From positions 1-58,988 of the forward strand of contig NZ_CAJPQR010000013.1 of the NCBI RefSeq assembly GCF_905372745.1: a stretch of 58,988 nucleotides of DNA, given 5' to 3'. The notes beneath the pieces were generated by a model that was not told the origin of the DNA, searched no databases, and saw only the letters and a list, made by a program, of their open reading frames with translations. Shown here in pieces: positions 28,932 through 37,683 of the stretch (positions within the stretch are counted from its first letter, which is position 1; each line of letters opens with the position of its first letter). Both the position numbers and the translations under genes were made by a program. The stretch is from an uncultured Campylobacter sp. (GTDB lineage: Bacteria; Campylobacterota; Campylobacteria; Campylobacterales; Campylobacteraceae).

Positions 28932-29903
28932 CTATTTTCTTAGTAAAGCGGCGGCTTCTTTGGCATGATAGCTTATTATTAGATCCGCCCCCGCTCTCTT
29001 AAACCCTACCAGCGTCTCCATCATCACGCGCTCGTAGTCAATGACGCCCGCTTTTTCCGCAGCTTTTAGCAGAGCGTATTCGCCGCTCACGTTATACGCG
29101 CAGATCGGCAGTCTCGTCGCTTCGCGCAGATCACGGATGATGTCTAAATACGCAAGGGCGGGTTTTACCATCAAGATATCGGCCCCCTGCGCCTCGTCTT
29201 CTAGGCTCTCGCTCACGGCTTCTAGACGGTTTGCGCTATCCATCTGATAGCTCTTTCTATCGCCAAAACTTGGCGCGCTCTCCGCTACGTCGCGAAACGG
29301 ACCGTAGTACGCCGAAGCAAATTTGGTCGAATACGCCATAATCGGCAAATTTTCGTATCCGCTCGAATCCAGCGCCCCGCGCAAGGTAGCGATGATGCCG
29401 TCCATCATGCCGCTTGGGGCGATCATATCGGCGCCGTTTCTAGCATGGATCAGCGCTTGTTTAGCGGAGATCTCTAGCGTCGCGTCGTTATCGACGGTCT
29501 GGTGGACGTGATCTAGGATGCCGCAGTGACCGTGATCGGTGTACTCGCAAAAGCAAAGATCGGTTATCACGACAAGACCCGCAAATTTATCCTTTATCGC
29601 TCGAAGAGCGGTCGCGATGATGCCTTCGTCGCTTAGAGCGTCGCTGCCTACGCTATCTTTTAGGCTAGGGATTCCAAACAATATAACCGCTTTTATGCCT
29701 AAATTTCGCACGATTTCGCACTCTTTTAAAATTTCGTCCAAACTCATCTGAAAGACGCCCGGCATCGAGCTTATCTCTTTTTTCACGCCCTTGCCTTCGA
29801 CGACGAAAAGCGGATAGATAAAATCGCTCGCGCTAACGCTAGTTTCGCGCACCATCTCTCTGATCGCGGGATTTATCCTGAGTCTTCTAAAACGTTTAAA
29901 CAT
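28932..29903 (-). CDS. hemB: Delta-aminolevulinic acid dehydratase (porphobilinogen synthase)
   Basis: 323 residues; condenses two aminolevulinate molecules to porphobilinogen. The two catalytic lysines are Lys194 (YSTKFASAYYGPFR) and Lys247 (ILMVKPALAY). A cysteine triad C117-x-C119-x7-C127 in DLCFCEYTDHGHCG indicates the zinc-dependent type. It is divergent from ribA across 61 bp, which must carry both promoters. Confidence 0.97.
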   Translation of the reverse strand: MFKRFRRLRINPAIREMVRETSVSASDFIYPLFVVEGKGVKKEISSMPGVFQMSLDEILKECEIVRNLGIKAVILFGIPSLKDSVGSDALSDEGIIATALRAIKDKFAGLVVITDLCFCEYTDHGHCGILDHVHQTVDNDATLEISAKQALIHARNGADMIAPSGMMDGIIATLRGALDSSGYENLPIMAYSTKFASAYYGPFRDVAESAPSFGDRKSYQMDSANRLEAVSESLEDEAQGADILMVKPALAYLDIIRDLREATRLPICAYNVSGEYALLKAAEKAGVIDYERVMMETLVGFKRAGADLIISYHAKEAAALLRK

Positions 29904-29964
29904 AATTTTCCTTTTACTTCGCTACAATTTACGCTTAGTGTAACATAATAGGAGTTAAAATTTT

Positions 29965-30537
29965 ATGAATATCGAGCTTTCAAATACGGCGAATTTACCC
30001 TCTCGTTTCGGGACGTTTGAGATACAGGCGTTTAAGGAGGGGCAAAAGGAGCATTTAGCGATATTTAAAAAACCTTTCGGCGAGGTCGTAAACGTCCGCA
30101 TCCACTCCGAGTGCCTAACGGGCGATGCGATCGGTAGCCTAAAATGCGACTGCCGCGACCAGCTGGAAGCCAGCCTAAAATACATCGAAGAGCACGGCGG
30201 TATGGTGATCTATCTGCGCCAAGAGGGGCGAAATATCGGCCTGCTAAACAAAGTAAACGCCTACCACCTGCAAGATGAGGGCCTTGACACCATCGAGGCA
30301 AATCACCAGCTAGGCTTTAAGGCCGACGAGCGCACGTATGAGATCGTGGATTTTATCTTGAAGCACTTTGGCATCGAAAAGATAAATTTGCTAACCAATA
30401 ATCCAAAAAAATTATCCGGGCTAAAATGCGTACAGATCGTCTCTCGTGTGCCGATCGTCATACACGCGAACAAATTTAACGAAAACTACCTACGCGTGAA
30501 AAAAGAGCAGATGGGGCATATGCTAGATGAAAATTGA
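29965..30537 (+). CDS. ribA: GTP cyclohydrolase II
   Basis: 190 residues; opens GTP to start riboflavin synthesis. Zinc ligands Cys50, Cys61 and Cys63 (HSECLTGDAIGSLKCDCR) and the catalytic segment LRQEGRNIGLLNK are intact. This is the stand-alone RibA, without a RibB domain. AGGAG precedes the ATG. The 3' end overlaps rsmG by 11 nt. Confidence 0.97.
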   Translation: MNIELSNTANLPSRFGTFEIQAFKEGQKEHLAIFKKPFGEVVNVRIHSECLTGDAIGSLKCDCRDQLEASLKYIEEHGGMVIYLRQEGRNIGLLNKVNAYHLQDEGLDTIEANHQLGFKADERTYEIVDFILKHFGIEKINLLTNNPKKLSGLKCVQIVSRVPIVIHANKFNENYLRVKKEQMGHMLDEN

Positions 30538-31084
30538 CCTGCCGAGGGACTTTGATGCGCAAACGGCGAAATTTAGCGATATTTTGGCTAAATTTAACCG
30601 CGTGCACAGCCTAACTAGCTACAAAAATTTAAACGAGCAGATCGCCGACAGCATAGCTCCGCTTGAAATTTTCCCGCAAATTTGGGGCGCCAAAACGGCG
30701 ATTGATGTGGGTAGCGGAGCGGGCTTTCCAGCGATATTTCTCGCGATGATTTTAAGGGAGTGCGAGTGGCATCTCTTTGAACCCGGCCCGAAAAAATCGG
30801 CGTTTCTAAGCTACGTCAAGGCCGAGCTAAATTTAACCAACGTCCGCGTAAAATCTTGTAAGATCGAGGACGGCGAGCCCTTTACGGCGCAGCTCATCAC
30901 TAGCCGCGCGCTAATGAAAACGAAAGATTTGCTTGGGATTTGCGACGGGTTTTTTGACGCGCAAACTCAAATTTTACTTTACAAAGGAAGCAGCGTACAA
31001 AGCGAGCTAGACGGGCTCAAAGCTCAAATTTACGGGCGCGGGAACCGAAATTACGTATTTATAAAGGGCGGCGATGTTATTTAA
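30527..31084 (+). CDS. rsmG: 16S rRNA (guanine-527-N7) methyltransferase
   Basis: 185 residues with a Rossmann SAM-binding loop (DVGSGAGFPAIFLAM, about residues 64-78). It is the RsmG (GidB) family, whose product methylates G527 in the 530 loop of 16S rRNA; loss gives low-level streptomycin resistance in other bacteria. It overlaps ribA by 11 nt and the next gene by 11 nt. The ribA-rsmG order is as in C. jejuni. Confidence 0.95.
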   Translation: MKIDLPRDFDAQTAKFSDILAKFNRVHSLTSYKNLNEQIADSIAPLEIFPQIWGAKTAIDVGSGAGFPAIFLAMILRECEWHLFEPGPKKSAFLSYVKAELNLTNVRVKSCKIEDGEPFTAQLITSRALMKTKDLLGICDGFFDAQTQILLYKGSSVQSELDGLKAQIYGRGNRNYVFIKGGDVI

Positions 31085-31298
31085 AATTTTGGCTTTTTTT
31101 GCGGTTTTAATCGCGATTTATATGATATTTTTTAAAACCCGCGTCAAAAGAGGCGTAAAAGGCGGCGCAAAAAAAGAGGACAAAGAGGCCCAAAATTTCG
31201 TCGAATGCAAAAAATGCGGCACCTTTATAGAGGCCAAAGACGCCGTAATAAGCGGCAGCGGGTATATCTGCGAGGACTGCATAAAGGATAAAAAATGA
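31074..31298 (+). CDS. PP0621-like membrane-anchored zinc-ribbon protein
   Basis: 74 residues: one N-terminal membrane helix (FKILAFFAVLIAIYMIFF), a basic linker and a four-cysteine ribbon CKKCG...CEDC. This is the PP0621 layout. The zinc-ribbon end is expected in the cytoplasm if the basic linker stays inside. It overlaps rsmG by 11 nt and the next gene by 4 nt. Function unknown. Confidence 0.85.
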   Translation: MLFKILAFFAVLIAIYMIFFKTRVKRGVKGGAKKEDKEAQNFVECKKCGTFIEAKDAVISGSGYICEDCIKDKK

Positions 31299-31672
31299 AA
31301 CTAATCGGCCACGAGCTAGTGCCGTACGAGCCGCTATTTTGGCGCGAGAATGCCCGGCAGATCGAAGCAGGCAAGCAAAATTTATTTAAATTTGACGCAG
31401 CCTCGATAAAGCGTGCGCAGGAGTTCGGCGCCCAGTTTAGCGTCGAAGCTGAAAATCTAAACGAGATCATCGTCGCAAACGCAGCCGGAGCGAAATTTAT
31501 CATCGTGCCCCGCGAGCTTGCCGGCAAAGCGGCAAAGTTAGCGCAAGATTATCTATTTGACGCTCAAATTTGCGCCTTTGTAGAAAGCGAAAACGAGCTA
31601 GCCGTGCTTAGCGAGACTGGCGCGGACGTCGCGATATTTAAAACCGCCGTAATAGGCAAGGATAAACGATGA
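31295..31672 (+). CDS. Hypothetical protein, 125 aa
   Basis: A soluble alpha/beta protein without signal peptide, starting MKLIGHELVPYEPLFW. Residues ~45-110 show alternating hydrophobic strands and helices (NLNEIIVANAAGAKFIIVP, then LFDAQICAFVESENELAVL), reminiscent of a small nucleotide-binding-like fold. It overlaps both neighbours by 4 nt (ATGA), so it is translationally coupled. Possibly the Campylobacter counterpart found next to rsmG elsewhere; not recognised. Confidence 0.75.
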   Translation: MKLIGHELVPYEPLFWRENARQIEAGKQNLFKFDAASIKRAQEFGAQFSVEAENLNEIIVANAAGAKFIIVPRELAGKAAKLAQDYLFDAQICAFVESENELAVLSETGADVAIFKTAVIGKDKR

Positions 31673-32004
31673 TAAAATTTCCGCCGCTATATCTAAAATT
31701 TTTAGAGGATCTCGGCGACGAAGAGTGCATAGACGTTTTTAACGAAGCGGGAGCGGGCACTTATCTATACGGGCGCGCGGCTCTAGCTGAGCGAAACGAA
31801 ACATACGAAGTAGCGCTTTACGAGCCAAATTTTTATATGATAGGCCAAGACGGCGACCTTGGATTTTTCATAAAGTTAAACTCGGACGATACTATTTATT
31901 TTAACGATCTAGGCGCGCTAAGCTCGGCTCCGATGCGCCTAGCGGAGCGAGATATTTTTGCCTTTATCAAAAAGATAAAAGACGGCGACGAGATATTTTC
32001 ATAA
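31669..32004 (+). CDS. SMI1/KNR4 (SUKH)-like protein
   Basis: 111 residues. Acidic and short, with the pattern PPLYLKFLEDLG near the start and FYMIGQDGDLGFFIKLN then IYFNDLGAL in the middle, which resembles the SMI1/KNR4 (SUKH) fold. SUKH proteins are often immunity proteins to polymorphic toxins, but no toxin gene is next to it and it is coupled to a housekeeping operon. The family call is tentative. Confidence 0.6.
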   Translation: MIKFPPLYLKFLEDLGDEECIDVFNEAGAGTYLYGRAALAERNETYEVALYEPNFYMIGQDGDLGFFIKLNSDDTIYFNDLGALSSAPMRLAERDIFAFIKKIKDGDEIFS

Positions 32005-32027
32005 AATTTTACGAGCAAAGGAAACAA

Positions 32028-32903
32028 ATGGAGCTTTTTAAAACTGCATTTTTGATGACGGCGCTAATGCTGCTTTTCGTAGCCGTGGGCGGCGCGATAG
32101 GCGGCACTAGCGGCATGCTGGTGGCATTTTTGATTGCGCTTGGGATGAATTTCTTTTCGTATTTTTTCTCGGACACCCTCGTGCTAAAGCACTACCAAGC
32201 CGTGCCCGTGGACGAGGCGCACGCGACGGGACTTTATCAGATCGTGCGCGAGCTTTGCGAGAAGGCAAATTTGCCGATGCCAAAGATCTACATCATCCCG
32301 GAAGCCGTACCAAACGCATTTGCCACAGGTCGTAACCCCAGCCACGCCGCGGTAGCCGTGACTGAAGGACTGCTAAATCTGCTAAACAAAGACGAGATCG
32401 AGGGCGTACTAGCTCACGAGCTAAGCCACGTGCGCCACTACGACATCCTAACGGGCTCTATCGCGGCGGTTTTTGCGGGCGCGATCGCGATACTGGCAAA
32501 TTTCGCGCAGTTTGGCGCGGCAAACCGTCAGGGCAAGCAAAATCCGCTAATGCTAATCGCTCTAGCCGTCATCATGCCGCTGGCCGCCACGATCATACGC
32601 ATGGCGATCTCGCGGGCGCGGGAGTTTGAGGCAGATAGGGGCGCAGCGATGATAACCGGCAAGCCCCAGCACCTAGCAGGCGCCCTGCGCAAGCTCGAGG
32701 ACTACGCGCGCGGACGCGTGATGGCAAACGCCGACGAACAAAGCGCGCATATGTTTATCATAAATCCATTTAGCGGCGTAAAAAGCGCTCTGGGCTCGCT
32801 GTTTCGCACGCATCCAAGTACCCAAGACCGCATCGCCGCGCTAGAAAATTTACGCTCGCAATCAGGTGGCGAAAACGGCGTGAAAGGGTATTTTAGAAAG
32901 TAA
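32028..32903 (+). CDS. htpX: Protease HtpX homologue
   Basis: A 291-residue membrane zinc protease (M48B) that degrades misfolded membrane proteins. The HExxH motif is His130-Glu131-x2-His134 (LAHELSHVRHYD), and the third ligand lies in FEADRGA near residue 205. Two N-terminal helices and two more after HExxH give the usual four. It lies 24 nt after the SUKH-like gene. Its usual companions LemA and TPM proteins are in this window but 25 kb away. Confidence 0.95.
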   Translation: MELFKTAFLMTALMLLFVAVGGAIGGTSGMLVAFLIALGMNFFSYFFSDTLVLKHYQAVPVDEAHATGLYQIVRELCEKANLPMPKIYIIPEAVPNAFATGRNPSHAAVAVTEGLLNLLNKDEIEGVLAHELSHVRHYDILTGSIAAVFAGAIAILANFAQFGAANRQGKQNPLMLIALAVIMPLAATIIRMAISRAREFEADRGAAMITGKPQHLAGALRKLEDYARGRVMANADEQSAHMFIINPFSGVKSALGSLFRTHPSTQDRIAALENLRSQSGGENGVKGYFRK

Positions 32904-33050
32904 ATTTGACGGGCAATTTAAGCCCTCGTCTTAACGTCAAATTTAAGCAAAACGGCTTGGCTTCAGGTTTTAAGTTAAAGCCGAATTTAACTCCGCGCCG
33001 CGTCAAATTTGACCGTCCGCGTCAAAGTAAATTTATCAAAAAGGCAAAAC

Positions 33051-33887
33051 ATGAAAATAGCCGTAAACGGCGCGAGCGGATTTATCGGCGGCGAACTGTG
33101 CCGCTTTTTTAGAGCCCAGGGGTACGAGGTCGTAGCTATCCCGAAAGCAGCTTATGCCGACAAAGACGCGCTCAAAAACCTCATCGGCGGCTGCGACGCG
33201 GTTATAAATTTAGCAGGCGCTTCTATCGCGGCCAGATGGAGCGAGGACTATAAAAAGCGTCTTCGCGCAAGCAGGATAGAGACGACGCGCACGCTAGTTT
33301 GCGCTATAAACGAGCTAGAAAATCCGCCATTTTTCATCAGTGCTTCAGCCGTGGGCCTCTACGAAAACGGGCTTGGTCACGACGAGAGCTCGGTCAAATT
33401 TGACCGCGGATTTTTGGGCGAGCTAGCATACGAGTGGGAGAGCGAGGCCGCTAAAGCGCGGACGCAAACGGCGATATTTCGCCTAGGCGTGGTGCTAGGG
33501 CGAGGCGGCGCGCTGGCTAAGATGTTGCCGGCGTTTAGGCTCGGTCTTGGCGGCAAGATCGGTAGCGGCGAGCAGGCGTTTTGCTGGATTCACATCGCTG
33601 ATTTACTAGAGGTATTTAAATTTACCTTACAAAACCGTCAAAGCGGCGTTTTTAATCTCGTTTCGCCGACTCCTAGCACCAACGGCGAATTTACTAAAAT
33701 TTTAGGCGAGGTTTTGGGGCGACCGACGTTTTTTAAAGTGCCTAAATTTGCGTTAAATTTGATGTTTGGCGAGTGGTCCGGCGTGCTGCTTGAAGGCGCG
33801 AAAGTCTATCCCAAAACCTTAATAGAGAGCGGATTTAGCTTTAAATTTGGCGATCTAAAAGCAGCGCTTCGGGATATTTTGAAGTAA
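33051..33887 (+). CDS. TIGR01777-family NAD-dependent epimerase-like protein
   Basis: 278 residues from MKIAVNGASGFIGGEL, an NAD(P)-binding Rossmann start. The preceding 14-codon extension is not family-like, so the internal ATG (after AAAAAGG) is preferred. Further family blocks are INLAGASIAARWSEDYKKRL, FISASAVGLYENG and FCWIHIADLLEVF, and the C-terminal DUF1731 is seen near residues 235-278. The family includes E. coli YfcH and cyanobacterial SulA; the substrate is unknown. It stands alone after htpX. Confidence 0.9.
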   Translation: MKIAVNGASGFIGGELCRFFRAQGYEVVAIPKAAYADKDALKNLIGGCDAVINLAGASIAARWSEDYKKRLRASRIETTRTLVCAINELENPPFFISASAVGLYENGLGHDESSVKFDRGFLGELAYEWESEAAKARTQTAIFRLGVVLGRGGALAKMLPAFRLGLGGKIGSGEQAFCWIHIADLLEVFKFTLQNRQSGVFNLVSPTPSTNGEFTKILGEVLGRPTFFKVPKFALNLMFGEWSGVLLEGAKVYPKTLIESGFSFKFGDLKAALRDILK

Positions 33888-34398
33888 ATTTAAATAATTT
33901 TGCCTGCTTAGCCAAATGTTCCGCTTCAGTTTTTGCAAAATGCGGCTCGTGCCAATCCAGCGTAAATTTGATACCGCTACGAAAATTTAGCCGCGGCTAG
34001 AATCTCGCCTGATTTTACCACAAATCCAAATTTTAAAAACGCAGGCGTAGAAACATAAAAGCAAATACGATAACGCCCTAAAACATAAAATGCTTTGCCC
34101 GCTGATATGGCAGGCTATAAATCGGTAAACAAAATTTAGCAAACCTGACGCTTAGGCAAAATTAGCACGATCCGCCCAAGAAAAAAGCGATAAATTTTTA
34201 CGACTGCCGAACGATGTCTTAAATTTACAAAACCGCGGGCTGGTATAGGCAAGATTCGGCGTAAATTTTGAATCAGATGGCAAATTTACGTTTTTGAAGA
34301 TATCAGACTAAGCTCATAAATTTGGAAAGCTAGCTTTTGGCGTTAGTTCTACGCGCAGAGCTTGCTGTCTGCGCGCTCAAGCGGACCTGCGAGAAGTT
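33888..34398. other. Gene-free stretch between convergent genes
   Basis: About 0.5 kb with no gene that can be supported. A start-less minus-strand open stretch of 51 codons (33841-33996) has protein-like composition and runs into the 3' end of the neighbouring gene, so this may be a graveyard of a lost gene. Several AAATTT words are present. Confidence 0.45.
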
Positions 34399-35400
34399 TT
34401 ACTCAAACCGCCTCGAGATGCTAGGCGAAAGTTTGGTCAAGACGTCATAACTAATCGTGCCAAAAAAATCCGCCCAAACGCGCGCGTCGTCAAATACGCA
34501 AATTTTATCGCCCGCGTCTTCGCAGCAAAAGCTATCCATCGACATTTTGCCGAGCAACCTCTGTCCGCCCGCTGTCCGTAGCTCGCCCTCGCCCGCATAG
34601 CGCAGCAGTCCGTCGCCGTAGCCCAGGTCGTAAATGGCGATTTGCATATCCTCGCTCGCGCAAAATTTAGCGCCATAGCCCGCACATTGTCCTTTTTTTA
34701 GCACCCTGCCGCTAACCTTATGCGCCCAAAGCGACGCCACGCGCTTTAGCCCTAAACTCTCATCAAACTGCGCGTAGCCGTAGGCGGCGATACCCACGCG
34801 CACAAACTCGTCCGCTAGCTCGCAGAAGCGCTCTGTCGCAGCAGAGTTGTGAGAGTGAAAGACCAAACCCTCGCCGCAAATTTCGCGCACCACGGCTTTT
34901 GCTGCGGCGAAATTTTGCCTCTGTACGAAATAATCGCTACTAAGCTCTTCAGCGCTTCTAAAGTGCGTAAATGCTCCGCAAATTTGCAGTCCGTGCGCCA
35001 AGGCCGCCTCGCACGCCGCGCGCACTTCGCCCACCGCCACGCCGTTTCGGTGCATGAGCGTATCGACGGCGATATGCACGCGCGCGCCTTGTTTAAATTT
35101 AGCAATCAGCGAAATGTCGTTTACCGCGTAGATAAATCTCTCGCTCTCGCCGCCCGTAGGGATGTGCGAAAGGATAAGAATATGCTCGAAAAAGGGCTCT
35201 AGCTCGTGCGCCTCGGCTTCGTTTTTGACCGCGCAAAATTTGATACCGTAGCTTGCCGCCTCACGCCCCACAAGCGCCGCTCCGTGCCCATAGGCATTGT
35301 CTTTTAGCACCAAAATCACGCGATCTTTGCCGCCGGCTTTGGCGCAAATTTTAGTTAGATTATGGATATAGGCGGATCTGTTTAAAACGAGTTCAGACAT
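34399..35400 (-). CDS. alr: Alanine racemase
   Basis: 333 residues; a PLP enzyme making D-alanine for peptidoglycan. The PLP lysine is Lys33 in VLKDNAYGHG, and the opposite catalytic Tyr lies in CAGYGAKF near residue 240. FTHFRSAEE and GKMSMDSFCCED are further family blocks. It is a little shorter than the usual ~360, as in other Campylobacter. It overlaps the preceding small gene by 8 nt. Confidence 0.95.
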   Translation of the reverse strand: MSELVLNRSAYIHNLTKICAKAGGKDRVILVLKDNAYGHGAALVGREAASYGIKFCAVKNEAEAHELEPFFEHILILSHIPTGGESERFIYAVNDISLIAKFKQGARVHIAVDTLMHRNGVAVGEVRAACEAALAHGLQICGAFTHFRSAEELSSDYFVQRQNFAAAKAVVREICGEGLVFHSHNSAATERFCELADEFVRVGIAAYGYAQFDESLGLKRVASLWAHKVSGRVLKKGQCAGYGAKFCASEDMQIAIYDLGYGDGLLRYAGEGELRTAGGQRLLGKMSMDSFCCEDAGDKICVFDDARVWADFFGTISYDVLTKLSPSISRRFE

Positions 35401-35635
35401 TGAAATTTACGCCAAACGCCTCATAAACGTTAGGAAGCAGCTTCCTAATACTATAATCGTAAGAGTAAAATTTAGCGTAAAGCGCCTTTAGATCGGCCTC
35501 CTTAACCGCCGCGAAATCAAACACGTCAGTACCCGCAACCTTTGGCACTTGGCGGTCTAGCTCGGCGAAAAACTCGCTCCTAGCCTTTAAAATTTCCTCG
35601 ATCTGATTTTTTACTATTTCTTTTTTTTCTTGCAT
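35393..35635 (-). CDS. Small cytoplasmic protein, possibly DUF2443
   Basis: 80 residues, mostly helical and charged, with a likely coiled coil in the first 30 (KKEIVKNQIEEILKARSEFF). No signal or membrane segment. It begins directly at the pgp2 stop and overlaps alr by 8 nt, so all three are one operon. It resembles a small Campylobacter/Helicobacter family (DUF2443), but I am not certain. Function unknown. Confidence 0.7.
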   Translation of the reverse strand: MQEKKEIVKNQIEEILKARSEFFAELDRQVPKVAGTDVFDFAAVKEADLKALYAKFYSYDYSIRKLLPNVYEAFGVNFNV

Positions 35636-36571
35636 TTACTTCTCCGTTAAGATTTTAAATTTATCTTTATCTAGTCGCACGTAGAGCTCTTTTTGCCCCT
35701 TAAATTCGTGACTAGGCGCTGCATAATCCTCGTCAAAAACCACTCTAAAAAGATTTTGCCCTTTAGTGTTCGGGTACGGCGTCACGCTAAAATTTGACGC
35801 TTTTATGCTCTTTTTTTCGTTTAGCGCGAAAATTCTTTTTTTATTTTCGGCAAATTTAGCTCTCGTTAGCGCGTTTTTACCGTCTATTTTTACAAATTCG
35901 TCCGCGTAAAAGCCGAGGTAAATTTTAGTCTCATTATCTCTCCACGCTTGCAGCCACTCGTGCAGATGCGCCAGTACGCGCGCGATGTCGTCTTTGCTAG
36001 CGTCTACCTTCTGGCTTTCGCTGATTATCACGACGCCCTCGCTGCCGATCAGTTTTCCGAATTTCACCAGCGCATTGTTGTTAAACGCCACGCAGCCGCG
36101 CGTTTTTACTTCATCCTCGCGCTTGCCTTTCATCGGCAGACCGTGTATCCATATGCCTCCGCCGGTTTTTTGTGCGGCCTTGTCGTGAGCGTTTGGGTAC
36201 GATAGCGACATCGCAAGCGGCCCGTAAAAAGGATCGGGCGGCGTAAATTTATCCGTGACGTCGTAAACCCCGACCGGCGTTTTTAGGTCGCCTTCTTTAA
36301 ATTTATCCCCGCTTTTGCCCGTTATCACGCTTTGTGAGAAAATTTGCTCCAGCGCGCCGCCTGAGTAGTCGAAGCTTTGCAGGGTTTTTTGCGCTTTATT
36401 TATGACGATGATTTTGGTCTTAGCCTCGTAGTAGCCGTATCTGACGTCAGCCGTGCCTAGCTTTTCCAGCCAGTATTTAGCATCCCTCAAATTTTCGTCC
36501 GCTAGAGTCTTGGCGGCTAAAATTTGAGAAAAAAAGATAGAAAAAATAAGTAAGCCGAGTAGTTTTTTCAA
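35636..36571 (-). CDS. pgp2: Murein L,D-carboxypeptidase Pgp2/Csd6-like
   Basis: 311 residues with a Sec signal peptide (about 1-19). The YkuD catalytic domain carries His143 (IWIHGLPMKG) and the nucleophile Cys160 (TRGCVAF). The C-terminal ~120 residues form an NTF2-like domain, the layout of C. jejuni Pgp2 and H. pylori Csd6. These trim tetrapeptide stems to tripeptides and set helical cell shape. The start is TTG, preceded by AGGA. alr follows downstream, as in C. jejuni. Confidence 0.9.
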   Translation of the reverse strand: MKKLLGLLIFSIFFSQILAAKTLADENLRDAKYWLEKLGTADVRYGYYEAKTKIIVINKAQKTLQSFDYSGGALEQIFSQSVITGKSGDKFKEGDLKTPVGVYDVTDKFTPPDPFYGPLAMSLSYPNAHDKAAQKTGGGIWIHGLPMKGKREDEVKTRGCVAFNNNALVKFGKLIGSEGVVIISESQKVDASKDDIARVLAHLHEWLQAWRDNETKIYLGFYADEFVKIDGKNALTRAKFAENKKRIFALNEKKSIKASNFSVTPYPNTKGQNLFRVVFDEDYAAPSHEFKGQKELYVRLDKDKFKILTEK

Positions 36572-36657
36572 AATTTTCCTAACGTTGCGTAATTTCGTAA
36601 TAAGGGTCGCAATTATATTACATTTTCTCTTAATTTTAAAAAAAATGCTCGTTTTTG

Positions 36658-36666
36658 TGTTACAAT
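36658..36666 (+). promoter_or_regulatory. Extended -10 promoter of the copper operon
   Basis: TGTTACAAT fits an extended -10 (TGn-TACAAT). It lies about 36 bp before the PCuAC start, with an A/T-rich run upstream as usual in Campylobacter promoters. No clear -35. Confidence 0.55.
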
Positions 36667-36702
36667 ATCCGCTATCAAAATCTAATTAAGAAGGATGCAA
36701 AA

Positions 36703-37194
36703 ATGAAAAGCAAATTTTTAGCTTTATCGCTGTTAGTCGCCTCTTTGGGCTTTGCAAACGCCGCAGATATCGAGATCTCAGATATCTACGCTAAAGCTAC
36801 GCCTCCCGGCGCAAAAAATACGGCCCTGTTTTTTAACGTAAAAAACAACACCGATAAACCGGTAAAACTAATCGGCGCTAGCTCTCCCGCAGCCGCTACG
36901 GGCGAGATACATACGCATAAAGACGTAGACGGCATGAAAAAAATGGTGCAAATAGAAAACATCGAAGTGCCTGCGATGGGAGAGGCGAATTTAAAACCGG
37001 GCGGTCTGCACGTGATGCTGATGAACGTAAAAGCCCCGATCAAAGAGGGCGACAAACTAGACGCTACGCTAGAGTTTGACAACGGACAAAAACTCGAAGT
37101 AAAAGACATCGTCGCAAAAGCGGTCGTTAAAAAAGACGGCGAACACGGACACGATCACGGCGCGCACGATCACGGCGGACATCATAAGCATTAA
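36703..37194 (+). CDS. PCuAC-type periplasmic copper chaperone
   Basis: 163 residues from MKSKFLALSL, chosen over a longer frame because AAGGA precedes it and a signal peptide follows (cleavage near FANA-AD). The copper motif H-x10-M-x21-H-x-M is exact: His70, Met81, His103, Met105. A His-rich tail (HGHDHGAHDHGGHHKH) may bind more metal. PCuAC proteins hand Cu(I) to CuA sites or to SCO. The stop overlaps the next start by one base (TAATG). Here the operon precedes the nitrous oxide reductase cluster. Confidence 0.93.
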   Translation: MKSKFLALSLLVASLGFANAADIEISDIYAKATPPGAKNTALFFNVKNNTDKPVKLIGASSPAAATGEIHTHKDVDGMKKMVQIENIEVPAMGEANLKPGGLHVMLMNVKAPIKEGDKLDATLEFDNGQKLEVKDIVAKAVVKKDGEHGHDHGAHDHGGHHKH

Positions 37195-37655
37195 TGAAAA
37201 AATTTCTCATCGTTTTGGTCGCGTTAGTCGGGGTTTTTGCGACCTCGGCGTATCTGTTTTTTAAACCGCAAGCGCAAGAGGACTTTTTGAGCGCAGAGGA
37301 CGTGGGGGCAAATTTAACCCCGCTTCCTTGCGATATGAACGCCGAGCACTCCTGCGGCGTAGAGTTTCGCGGTAAGACGGTTAAATTTAGCCTCTCGCCA
37401 AAGCCAGTTTACACGATGCAACCCACGATCGTGCGCATCGAGGGGCTAGAAGGGTTTAAAGACCCGAGCCTTGAGATCCACGGCGTAAATATGGATATGG
37501 GCGTCATCAAGGCCGAAGTCGAAAAGCGCGACAACGCCTACGTATCAAACGTCGTGCTAAGCGCATGCCTGATAAACATCATGAGATACCGTTTCGAGGT
37601 GCTGGAAAACGGCAAAAAAAGCGGGCTTTATATAGACTTCGACTTGCATCAATAG
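37194..37655 (+). CDS. Anchored periplasmic protein of the copper operon
   Basis: 153 residues with one N-terminal membrane helix (FLIVLVALVGVFATSAYLFF) and a periplasmic domain rich in beta strands. Possible metal-binding residues include CDMNAEHSC (about 45-53), the MDMG near 101 and a later Cys. The same kind of gene lies between PCuAC and SCO genes in C. jejuni (Cj0909-Cj0911 region, from memory). It could stand between the two chaperones in copper hand-over. Not assigned to a family. Confidence 0.75.
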   Translation: MKKFLIVLVALVGVFATSAYLFFKPQAQEDFLSAEDVGANLTPLPCDMNAEHSCGVEFRGKTVKFSLSPKPVYTMQPTIVRIEGLEGFKDPSLEIHGVNMDMGVIKAEVEKRDNAYVSNVVLSACLINIMRYRFEVLENGKKSGLYIDFDLHQ

Positions 37656-37683
37656 ACGCAAATTTTACTTAAAAGGGCGGATA

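Noticed and set aside
36655..36702. Longer PCuAC start
   Set aside because: It would place 16 residues before a clear signal peptide and cover the promoter; AAGGA precedes the internal ATG.
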